Positions 25,166 to 33,817 of a stretch of 64,000 nt of DNA are shown here, piece after piece (within the stretch, counting starts at the first letter, position 1; every line of letters begins with the position of its first letter). The translations under genes and the position numbers were made by a program. The stretch lies in the NCBI GenBank assembly GCA_016719945.1, contig JADJYE010000006.1:395001-459000 (forward strand), read 5' to 3'. Below the pieces are notes generated by a model. It was not told the DNA's origin, did no database searches, and worked only from the letters and a program-made list of their open reading frames with translations. Origin of the DNA: Polyangiaceae bacterium. Lineage in GTDB: Bacteria > Myxococcota_A > Polyangia > Polyangiales > Polyangiaceae.

Positions 25166-27370
25166 ATGCTCGAGCTATCCTTCGCGAGCGCGAACGCTCC
25201 GCTGTCGGTCCGATCGTTCACGGCGCTCGAGCGCGCGTCCGATCTCTTCGAGTGCGACGTGCAAGCGGTCTCCGATCGGTCGAGCCTCGATCTCGCCGAG
25301 CTCGTCGGCTCGGCGGCCGAGCTCCGCGTGTCCCACGCGCTGTCGATCTCCGGACGCTCCGCGGGCCGAGTCTTTCGTGGCGTCTGCACGCACGCCGAGC
25401 AGGTCCGCGTCGAGCCCGATGGCGTCTCGACCTACCACGTCCGCATCGCGCCCGCGCTCTGGCTGCTCACGCAGCGCACCGATCACCGCATCTTCCAGCG
25501 CATGGCGATCCCGGAGATCGTCGGCGCGCTGCTTGACGAGTGGCGCGTGCCCCACGCGTGGCGCTTCGACATGAGCTCGTACCCGAAGCTCGACTACCGA
25601 GTCCAGTACGGCGAGACCGACTACGCGTTCGTCTCGAGGCTGCTCGAAGAGGTGGGCATCGCGTTCGTGTTCGAGGCGGGTGACGCGGAGACCAGGGTCG
25701 TGTTCGACGACGCGCTGGGGGCCTGCTCCAGCCCCTCGGAGACGCTGCCTTTCGTCGACCAAGCGAACGCAGCGACGGGGCACGCCTACGTCTCCAGGGT
25801 CCGCTTCGCCCAAGTTTTGCGGCCGAGCGCGATGGTCTTGAGGGACCACGATCTGCGGCGCCCGGCGTTCGAGCTCGAGGCGCGAAGCGACGACGCGCAG
25901 AGCGGCGAAGACCGGCTGGAGCAGCGGCGCTATGCGCCCGGCGCGTTCCTCCGCATCCGGGACGACGAAGGCGGCGGCACGCCGACCGCCGATGATAAGG
26001 GCGCGGTGCGACACGACGCCGAGCTCGGCGGGCTGCTGGCCGCGCGCGCTCTCGAGTCGCTGCGCGCGGATCGACGGCGCGTCTCGTTCGCCACGAACGT
26101 AGCGGGGCTCGAGCCGGGCACCGTGTTCGCCATCAGCGAGCATCCTCATGCTTCGCTCGCGCGCGACGTGCCGCTGCTCGTCACCGAGCTGTCGACGCGC
26201 GGCTCGATCGACGGGCCGTGGTCCATCGAAGGTCGCGCCGTCTTCGCGGGTCGAGCGTACCGGCCGTCGCAGAAGACCCAGAGGCCGGACGTGAGCGGGG
26301 TTCAGAGCGCGACCGTGGTCGGTCCGCCCGGCGAGGAGATCCACACCGACGAGCTCGGTCGCGTGCGCGTGCGCTTCCCGTGGGACCGCTCGGGCCGGGT
26401 CGGCGATACGTCCTCGTGCTGGATCCGCGTATCGCAGGGCTGGGCTGGCGCGGGCTACGGCAGCCTCATGTTGCCGCGGGTGGGGCAAGAGGTGCTCGTC
26501 GGCTTCCTCGACGGAGATCCCGACCAGCCGGTCGTCGTCGGTCGCGTCTTCAACGCGCTCTCGCCGCACCCCTACGCGCTCCCCGAGCACAAGACGCGGA
26601 GCACGTGGCGGAGCGCATCATCGCCTGGCGGCGCCGGGCACAACGAGATCCTCTTCGAGGATCTTGCTGGCGCCGAGCTGTTGCACGTCCACGCGCAGCG
26701 TGATCTGCGCCAGCTCGTCCAGAACGACGAGACGACCACCGTCGGTAACAACCGCTCGAAGCTGGTGAAGAACGACGAGCTCGAGGCCACGGGCGGCAGC
26801 CGCATCGAGGTCACGCAGGGCGACCGCACCGAGATCACCCGCGGCGAGCGCCTGCAGATCGTCGGTGGCCGGGAGACGCGGTTCGTGAAGGACGACGTGC
26901 GCGAGCACGTGGCCGGCAGTCACCGCCTGCGCATCGACGGCAGCAGACACGTAGTCGTCAAGGGCGCCTCGCGCGAGGAGGTCCGCGGCGATCGTCACGC
27001 CACCATCGAAGGCGATCGCGTCGAGCGCGTGGGCGGCGGCGCGTTCCTCGAAGCCGGGGCCTACGCGATGAAGACCGGCGGAAGCTTCACGATCGAGGCC
27101 GGCGACGAGATCCACATCCAGTCTGCTGCGGCGATCGTGCTCGAGGCCCCCGACATCACCCTCAAGGCGCCCGGCGGGTTCGTCCGCATCGACGGCGGCG
27201 GGGTCACGATCGTGGGTACGCTCGTGCGGATCAACAGCGGCGGCGCCGCTGGCAGCGCGTCGGGAGGCACGCCCGCGCCCGAGGTCCAGAGGCCCGTCGA
27301 GCTCTCGATCGACCCACCGCAAGCGCCTGCGTTCGACGACGTCTCCGATAACCCCTTGGGGCGGGTCTGA
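25166..27370 (+). CDS. vgrG: VgrG1, T6SS spike protein
   Basis: A 734-residue VgrG, forming the trimeric spike at the tip of the T6SS tube. Domains in order: gp27/gp44-like head (about 1-370, with YFAR-type hallmark DYAFVSRLLEEVGIAFVFE), gp5 OB-fold (about 385-470; HTDELGRVRVRFPWDRSG, CWIRVSQGWAGAGYG, MLPRVGQEVLVGFLDGDPDQ), then a beta-helix needle of short repeats (GSRIEVTQGDRTEITRGE and similar) to about 690, and a short tail. There is no long C-terminal extension, so it probably carries cargo non-covalently. An alternative ATG lies 8 codons upstream (25142). The start at 25166 is chosen because MLELSF aligns with the start of VgrG2 (MSFELSF). Confidence 0.93.
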   Translation: MLELSFASANAPLSVRSFTALERASDLFECDVQAVSDRSSLDLAELVGSAAELRVSHALSISGRSAGRVFRGVCTHAEQVRVEPDGVSTYHVRIAPALWLLTQRTDHRIFQRMAIPEIVGALLDEWRVPHAWRFDMSSYPKLDYRVQYGETDYAFVSRLLEEVGIAFVFEAGDAETRVVFDDALGACSSPSETLPFVDQANAATGHAYVSRVRFAQVLRPSAMVLRDHDLRRPAFELEARSDDAQSGEDRLEQRRYAPGAFLRIRDDEGGGTPTADDKGAVRHDAELGGLLAARALESLRADRRRVSFATNVAGLEPGTVFAISEHPHASLARDVPLLVTELSTRGSIDGPWSIEGRAVFAGRAYRPSQKTQRPDVSGVQSATVVGPPGEEIHTDELGRVRVRFPWDRSGRVGDTSSCWIRVSQGWAGAGYGSLMLPRVGQEVLVGFLDGDPDQPVVVGRVFNALSPHPYALPEHKTRSTWRSASSPGGAGHNEILFEDLAGAELLHVHAQRDLRQLVQNDETTTVGNNRSKLVKNDELEATGGSRIEVTQGDRTEITRGERLQIVGGRETRFVKDDVREHVAGSHRLRIDGSRHVVVKGASREEVRGDRHATIEGDRVERVGGGAFLEAGAYAMKTGGSFTIEAGDEIHIQSAAAIVLEAPDITLKAPGGFVRIDGGGVTIVGTLVRINSGGAAGSASGGTPAPEVQRPVELSIDPPQAPAFDDVSDNPLGRV

Positions 27371-27373
27371 CGA

Positions 27374-27751
27374 ATGCCCCCCGCGGCCCGCGTGAGCGAC
27401 CCCCACGCCTGTCCCGTCGTCGAACAGGGCGATCCCCACGTCGGCGGGCCGATCCTGCCCGAGGGCGATCCAACCGTCCTCATCGGCTTCATGCCCGCAG
27501 CGCGCCAGGGGGACGGCGTCTTCTGCAAGGGCGCGACCGACGCGGTGGCCGCCGGATCCCCGACGGTGCTGATCGGCCACAAGCAGGCCGCCAGGCTCGG
27601 AGATCCGACGACCCACGGCGGGGTCGTGGTCGGTGGCTGCCCCAACGTCAGGATCGGCGGCTCGGCGCAGGCCGACGCGCTCCGAACCGACAAGGCCTTC
27701 GCCGAGCAGTGTGAGAAGCCGCGAGACGACGACGGCGGAGAGCGCGCGTGA
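27374..27751 (+). CDS. PAAR-domain T6SS tip protein
   Basis: A 125-residue protein of the PAAR type, which caps and sharpens the VgrG spike. The N-terminus reads PPAARVSDPHACPVVEQGDP and is followed by GGPILPEGDPTVLIG, ARQGDGVFCKGATDAVAAG and GDPTTHGGVVVGG, giving the usual repeating beta pattern with the His/Cys residues (DPHACP, FC, THGG) that bind the tip metal. It is nested between vgrG1 (3 bp) and vgrG2 (4 bp), so the operon supplies a complete tip. Confidence 0.92.
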   Translation: MPPAARVSDPHACPVVEQGDPHVGGPILPEGDPTVLIGFMPAARQGDGVFCKGATDAVAAGSPTVLIGHKQAARLGDPTTHGGVVVGGCPNVRIGGSAQADALRTDKAFAEQCEKPRDDDGGERA

Positions 27752-27755
27752 GGCC

Positions 27756-30700
27756 ATGAGCTTCGAGCTCTCGTTCGCGAGCGGAGCGCAGCTCGAGGTC
27801 CGCTCGTTCCGCGTCGTCGAGCGGATGTCGCAGCCGTTCTCGATCGACGTCGTGGCGCGGTCGCCGGACCCCAGCGTCGACCTCGGCGCGCTCGTGGGCC
27901 ACCCCGCTCGTTTCACCATCGCGGCCCACGTTCGGCAAGGCGTGGCGGTCGCCGCGCGGAGCTGGTCGGGCCTGTGTGACGAGGCAGAGCAGCTCGCCGT
28001 CGAGCGAGCCGGGCTCTCGACCTACCGCATCCGCATCGTGGCTCGGCTCAGGCTGCTCGACGGCCGCATCTCGCACCGCATCTACACCGCCCGGACGACG
28101 CCCGAAATCGTCGCAGAGCTGCTCGACGAATGGGAGATCCCCCGTGTCACGCGGGTGGAGCGCGGCGCCTACCCGACGCACGTCTCGCGCACCCAATACC
28201 GAGAGAGCGACGGTGGTTTCCTCCATCGGCTGCTGGAGGAGGCCGGGATCTCCTACACGTTCGAGGACGGGACCTGCGCGGTCGTGCTCGACGACGCGCC
28301 GCAGACGAGGCTGCGCGCGCGGGGAGCGCCCTTCCGGTGATCGATCGCGCGACCCCCGCGGCGGGCCGGGAGCACGCCACGGAGCTCATCGTCGCCGAGC
28401 GGACAGTGAGCAGCGCGCGCACCGTCACCGATGTCGATTTTCGGCGGCCCAACCTCGACCTTCGTGCCTCCGCCTCGTCGGCCGTTGGAGACGGCGTACC
28501 GAGCAGTGAGGTTCACGTCTATCGCCCGGGCGCGTTCGCGGGGTGGCAGGAGGGGGACGTCGGGCATCACGAAGAGGTGGGCGCGTTCCACGCCACGCGC
28601 GAGTTGGAGGCCGCGCGCGCCGAGTCTCGTAGCGTCCATTTCGCCACCGACGCCACCGACCTCGCCCCCGGCACGGTCTTCGCCCTGAGCGGGGAGGGCA
28701 CCCTCGCCCTCGAAGACGAAAGGCGCCTCGCGACGGAGCTCACCATCGATGCCTCGGTCACGGGCGATTGGAACGTGCGCGTCCGCGCGGTCTCGGCCGA
28801 CCGGCCGTATCGACCCAGCCCGCTGACGCCGCGGCCTCACATCCGGGGCCTTCAAGCCGCCCTCGTCGTGGGCGTGGAGGGCGACGAGGACGTCCACGTG
28901 GAGCGCCATGGCCGCGTCCGGCTCCGCTTCCCCTGGGACGAGCGCTACCGCGGGGTCGATCGAGCGACGCCCTGGGTGCGCGTCGCCGCCGCGTGGGCAG
29001 GAGCGGGGTTCGGGCAGACGCTCCTCCCGCGCGTCGGGCAGGAGGTCCTGGTGGCCTTCGAGGCGGGAGATCCGGATCGGCCTGTGGTCGTCGGTCGCGT
29101 CGCCAATGCTACCGCGCCCACGCCCTATGCGCTGCCGGGGCGCAAGACCGAGAGCGGTTGGCGGTCCGAGTCGCTGCCCACGCGGTCGGGCTGCAACGAA
29201 ATCCGCTTCGAGGACGCGCAGGGCGAGGAGCTCGTCGAGCTGCGCGCCCAGCGGGACGCCCGGACCCTGGTGCGACACGACGAGGCGGTCACCATCGGTC
29301 ACGATCGGACGCAACGCGTCGGCGGAGAGACCTCCGAGACCACGCTGGGCAGGAGGTTTCAGATCACCGACGGGCGGCGCGAGGAGCGGACGGCCGTGGA
29401 CGCGACCACCGTCGCGGGCGCCGGACGAAGCCAGCTCGTCGGCGGGGAGCGCGAGGAGACCTTCGAGAAGGACCACACCCTTCGGGTCGACGGCGATGGC
29501 GAGCAGCGCATCGCGGGCGATGACGTCGCGCGAGCTGCAGGGGATTTCCACGGCCTCGTGGAGGGTCATCACCTCGAGCGTGTCGTCGGGACGTCGAGCG
29601 TGCAGGCGGCTTCGAGCGCGCTTCGCGCTGCAACCACTGCGATCGCCGCGGGCGGCGACGTCGGGATGCGCAGCTCGAGCCTCGTCGTCGAAGGCAGCGA
29701 CATCAGCTTGAGCGCCGGGGGGAGCTTCCTCCGCATCGACGGGGGCGGCGTGACGATCCACGGGCCGCTGGTGACCCTCAACGAAGGCGGCGCGCCGGGC
29801 GCCTACGTGCCGGCTCGGTTCACACCTCCGCAAGCTCCGCAGCTGCCGGCGCCGCTGCAAGCGGCCCCCTCGACGCGGGTCGTGATCGTGGACGAAACGG
29901 GGACGGAGCTGACCGGCGTGGTCGACGTGGTGGTCGGCGAGGAGGTCATCCTCGAGGTCCGCGAGGACCCACCTCTCCACGCGCTGGGGGTCCAATGGGT
30001 GGTCGAGCCAGCGGTCGACGCCGTCGAGGATTACGTGTTCGACCAGAAGAAGGGGACGGTGACCAAGCTCGGGAGCCTGACGACGACGCGCGTCCGGTTC
30101 TTCTGGATCGCCGCTGGAATCAAGCGCGTGCGGGCCCTCGTCACGCTCGATGGCGTCCCGGTCGTTCCCCCACTCGAGGTGGAGATGAACGTGCTCGGAG
30201 CGAGGGTGGCGGCCGCCAGTTGGGGGGTCGGCTCCGGGCTTGCGCTTCGAGAGCTCCCGTGGCAAGGGAACACGGGCCTTAGCCTGGCCCTAGGGGACCC
30301 GACGCCTCCGCCGTTCTCTCTCGGCATCGTATTCATCTATGAGGCGCAGGCGCCGCTCGGCCGCGAGGGGTACCTGGCGGGCGTGCAACGCGGGAAGGTG
30401 AAGCTCAGCGCCATCGACGAAGATGGAGACGCTTGGGGCGCCGAGTGGACTGGTCATTGGTACAACGATTCCGGCTACGCAAAGCGCAGTGCATACAAGG
30501 GTCTCTACGCTCCCTTCAACGAGACTAGGTTTGGCAGCAAATGGGAGGGGAGCTATACGCCCAAGACTCCCAAAGGAGCCCCACCTGCCCTTCCCGTCCG
30601 CTGTCTCTATGGAGACGCCCCTAACCAATGGATCGACCGGGAATCCCCGAAATTCGACAGTGTTGAGCTCGACTACAACTTCGAGACCTTTTACGTGTTC

Positions 30701-30941
30701 AAGGTAGAGGCGCCCATCCGCGGGGGCCGCCGCGCGATTTGGACGACCGTCGCGAAGCTCAAGTGGAGGGCCCACGCGAGAGCGAAACGTGACGCGAGCG
30801 GGACCTGGCAGATCGACAAGGGTTCCCTGGTGGAGCCTGCGGCGCCCGAGAAAGCCAAGGGGAAACCCCACGCTCACCCTGACCGCGGAGCTACCCGAGT
30901 GGAGCGGCTTCATCCCGCCGCCGGAATGGAGGCGGAAATGA
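27756..30941 (+). pseudogene. vgrG: VgrG2 with unrecognised C-terminal effector extension, two frame breaks
   Basis: The frame starts MSFELSFASGAQLEV and encodes a VgrG head, OB-fold (RHGRVRLRFPWDERY, LLPRVGQEVLVAFEAG) and beta-helix needle to about residue 680. A roughly 370-residue extension follows that is not part of VgrG. It begins with an Ig-like stretch (RVVIVDETGTELTG, PPLHALGVQWVVEP) and ends with a Trp/Tyr-rich domain (AEWTGHWYNDSGYAKRSAYK, ELPEWSGFIPPPEWRRK). Two breaks interrupt it: one base missing at the G run 28321-28324 and one extra base in 30859-30869. They cancel out, and the corrected protein has 1061 residues, ending at a TGA that overlaps the next ATG (ATGA). Uncorrected, the second frame runs on into the lipoprotein gene. 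Confidence 0.85.
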
Positions 30942-32311
30942 GGACGACGTCGGGGCGCCGAGCTTGGTGGCGGGTCGTCGGGCTCGCGGCGCTCGCCGGC
31001 CTCGCCTGCGGCGACGCGGCCCCTGAGCGGGGCTCGCCGGGTGGCTCTTCGTCCGCGATGGAGGCCGGGCCCTCACCGACAAGCGAGGCGTCCTCGACCC
31101 TCCCAGCGCTCGACGACTCCGCCTCGGCTCCTCAGCTCAGCCCATTGCTCACCGAGCTCGGCGTGGGCGCCCAGCAGGCGTTCACGACGTTTGGCGACCA
31201 AGGGCCTGCGCCCTATTACATCATCGACGGCGAGGTCCATGGAGCTTGCCGCTTTACCGAGAATCTTCGCTCGGTCAGGTGCGTGACGTTCCCCCACGCC
31301 GACGACATCAAGTGGCACCGGCCCCCGTTTGGCATACCTTTGAGCGATGCAGTACCGTGGCTTGTCATGCGCAATACGCATCCTGTCGAGCTCATAGAGG
31401 TCACGCCGACCGGGCCAAGATCCATTGCGGAGCTCGGTATGGGTGGCACCGCTTACGTGCACGAGGGGGCGCTCTTCGCGCGGCAGGGAAACGACCTCTT
31501 GCGCTGGGACAACATGGCGGGCGCGGGACCAGCGCGGCGAGAATACTTGGGCAATGACGTCTATGTGGTGAGCTTCCTCGCAGGGGCCATCCTGACGATC
31601 CGCAGCCACGAGCACGGTCGGAGCCATACCACAACGCTCGCGCGGCTCCGGGCGAGCGGGCGAGCGCTCAAGGGAGAAAGCCAGCTCATCGGGTACCCCG
31701 CGCTGATCGGACCAGTCGTAGATTGCGGCAGCCATGGAGCCACCGTGTTCGAGCACGACGGCACCAGCAGGGTTATGTTCGTATCGCCCAGCGACTTCAA
31801 GATCCATGACCTCGGCATTCGCCTGAAGGTCCTCGGCGGACGCGGCTGGTTTAACGCATACCCCATAACCTGCTCGGCGGACGGTGTGGTGATTAGCCAT
31901 GTTGGCTCCGACGATCGGGGGTGGCTGCTGGATGAGGTGCGCTGCGACCTCGCCTCCTGCACGAGGGAGACGATCGACCTCGCGCGCACGGGGCTCCGTG
32001 GGGTGGAGTCTGTCGCCCTGGGCGACAAGACGCTCCTGGTTGGCTTCAAGGGCGACTGGACCGTCGCCCCCTGGATTCCCTATTATCGCTTGGCCAAGTT
32101 CGCAGACTTGCTTCGGACGCCGTCCCAGCCCCTGTTCGGGGACGGGCCGCGGCCACCGATGCTGCGCGACGCGCGCCTCCACGCGACGAAAGCCGGCGCG
32201 CTGGTCCTCATGTTCACCGGCGAGCCGGAGTTTCGTTGGTCCCCCGGCACGATCTACGTCGTGCGCATCACGCCCGAGGGGAAGGTCGAGAAGGTCGAGC
32301 GGATGCCGTGA
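30938..32311 (+). CDS. Lipoprotein, candidate immunity protein 1 for VgrG2 effector
   Basis: A 457-residue lipoprotein. Signal RRAWWRVVGLAALAGLAC (Cys24) is followed by a Ser/Pro/Ala linker and a repetitive globular region with Cys (HGACRFTENLRSVRC, VVDCGSHGATVF, ITCSADGVVIS, VRCDLASCTRETIDL), probably a propeller-like fold. It ends GTIYVVRITPEGKVEKVERM. The start is set by a GGAGG box at 30929-30933 and by ATGA overlap with the corrected vgrG2 stop. It is clearly paralogous to the next gene. Coupling to an effector-bearing VgrG suggests periplasmic immunity (inference); no enzyme motif is seen. Confidence 0.85.
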   Translation: MRTTSGRRAWWRVVGLAALAGLACGDAAPERGSPGGSSSAMEAGPSPTSEASSTLPALDDSASAPQLSPLLTELGVGAQQAFTTFGDQGPAPYYIIDGEVHGACRFTENLRSVRCVTFPHADDIKWHRPPFGIPLSDAVPWLVMRNTHPVELIEVTPTGPRSIAELGMGGTAYVHEGALFARQGNDLLRWDNMAGAGPARREYLGNDVYVVSFLAGAILTIRSHEHGRSHTTTLARLRASGRALKGESQLIGYPALIGPVVDCGSHGATVFEHDGTSRVMFVSPSDFKIHDLGIRLKVLGGRGWFNAYPITCSADGVVISHVGSDDRGWLLDEVRCDLASCTRETIDLARTGLRGVESVALGDKTLLVGFKGDWTVAPWIPYYRLAKFADLLRTPSQPLFGDGPRPPMLRDARLHATKAGALVLMFTGEPEFRWSPGTIYVVRITPEGKVEKVERMP

Positions 32312-33732
32312 GCTGGCGACGCATCGCCTGCGAGCCGTCGACTTGGAGAGCGGGCCGGCGGGCGGCTCCGTGGTACGTCGGGGTTCGGGTGGCGAGCCTG
32401 CTCGCGGCGCTCGCCAGCCCCGCCTGCAGCGAGGTGGCCCCTGAGCGCGCCTCGCCGGGCGGCTCGTCGTCCCCGGTGGAGCCGCAGCCTTCCGTGCTGG
32501 ACCTCGAGTCCTCCGGCCTCCCCTCGGACTCGCCCCCCGCTTACACGTCGGATCCGGCGATCAGCCCCTTGCTCACGAGGCTCGGCGTGGGGCTTGCGCA
32601 GCCTGTTGCGGGCCTCGCAGATCAAGGACCTGCGCCATCCTACATCCTGGACAGCTACGATACCCCCATCGCTTGTCGCTTTCGCGAGAGCCTTCGCTCG
32701 GTCAAGTGCGTGGCGCTGCCCTGGGGGGGCGACTACGTGTGGAGGACGCCGCTGAGCGACGCGACGCCATGGCTGATTCGGAGCCGTCAATTTGCGTCCG
32801 AGCTCCTTGAGATCACCGCGGCGGGGCCTCGCCTCATCGCGCTGCTCGGGCGCGGCGGCGTCGCGTATCCCTACGAAGGCGTGCTCTTCGCGCGACAGGG
32901 GAACGACCTCCTTAGGTGGGACAATATGACGGGCGGCGGTACCGCATCGCGCGACGAGTTGGGCGATGCGGTCCATCGCGTGGAGTTTCTAGCCGGATCC
33001 ATCCTGGTAAGTCACGGCGCCGAGAACGCTCGGGTGCACACCATGACGCTCGCGCCGCTGCGGTCGACGGGGCCTTTGCTCAAGGGAGAATCCCGGCGCA
33101 TTGGCGCCCGCCTCGAGCCGCCCATAGCCGGTGTGGACTGCGGTGGTCACGGCGCCCTCGTGCTCTCAGACCAAGGGAACAGCAAGGTCCTCTTCGTGTC
33201 TTCCACGGGCTTTGAGCTTCACGACCTTGGCGTGCGTATCGATCCGGGGGTCTTTCGCCGGACCTTCAGCACCTTGACGATGACCTGTTCATCGGACGGT
33301 GTCGTGATCAGTGACCTTCATTTCTTCGAACAAAGGCTCGACGAGTTTCACTGTGAGGCAGCGTCATGCACACGAGAGACCGTCGACCTTTCGCGAAGAG
33401 GGACCAGAGCGTGGGGCTCGGTCCCCCTGGGCGACAAGACTCTGATCTTCGAGTTCGACACGAAGATCCCACATCCGAGAGGAACACCGGCCCATATTCC
33501 GTACTTTCGGCTTGCGAAGCTCGCGGAGCTGCCGGCAGCGACCTCCCGGCCCCTGCTCGCGGACGGGCTGGACCTGCTCGATCTCTGCGGCGTTCGCCTC
33601 CACGCAACGACGTCCGGCGCGTTGGTCGTCCTGCCCACAAGCACGGGTGGGGAGTGCAGTTCCCCCGGCGCAATCTACGTCCTGCGCATCACGCCCGAAG
33701 GAAAGGTCGAGAAGGTCGAGCGCGAGCCGTGA
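32308..33732 (+). CDS. Lipoprotein, candidate immunity protein 2 for VgrG2 effector
   Basis: A 474-residue paralogue of the preceding protein, from a GTG start that overlaps its stop (GTGA). The N-region is long and basic, then VASLLAALASPAC gives a lipobox at Cys40. Shared blocks include PLLTRLGVG, LFARQGNDLLRWDNM, FLAGSILV, CTRETVDLSR, VPLGDKTLIFEF and RITPEGKVEKVERE. Divergence is concentrated between these blocks. Duplicate immunity genes behind one effector are common in T6SS islands. A GTGAGCTG sequence spans its own stop at 33729-33736, just as at the previous junction, perhaps the stub of a third copy. Confidence 0.85.
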   Translation: MSWRRIACEPSTWRAGRRAAPWYVGVRVASLLAALASPACSEVAPERASPGGSSSPVEPQPSVLDLESSGLPSDSPPAYTSDPAISPLLTRLGVGLAQPVAGLADQGPAPSYILDSYDTPIACRFRESLRSVKCVALPWGGDYVWRTPLSDATPWLIRSRQFASELLEITAAGPRLIALLGRGGVAYPYEGVLFARQGNDLLRWDNMTGGGTASRDELGDAVHRVEFLAGSILVSHGAENARVHTMTLAPLRSTGPLLKGESRRIGARLEPPIAGVDCGGHGALVLSDQGNSKVLFVSSTGFELHDLGVRIDPGVFRRTFSTLTMTCSSDGVVISDLHFFEQRLDEFHCEAASCTRETVDLSRRGTRAWGSVPLGDKTLIFEFDTKIPHPRGTPAHIPYFRLAKLAELPAATSRPLLADGLDLLDLCGVRLHATTSGALVVLPTSTGGECSSPGAIYVLRITPEGKVEKVEREP

Positions 33733-33817
33733 GCTGCGGACGACGGACGGTCTCGTCAGGGTCGACGGGGCTCGTCGTCGTGTGGGGCCTCGGCGAAAGC
33801 CGACCTTGGAGCCTGCC

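Noticed and set aside
28130..32311. A single 1393-residue VgrG2-lipoprotein fusion
   Set aside because: The apparent fusion exists only because of a frame break at 30859-30869. The alternative frame gives a natural effector end (ELPEWSGFIPPPEWRRK) and an ATGA overlap with a proper lipoprotein signal.
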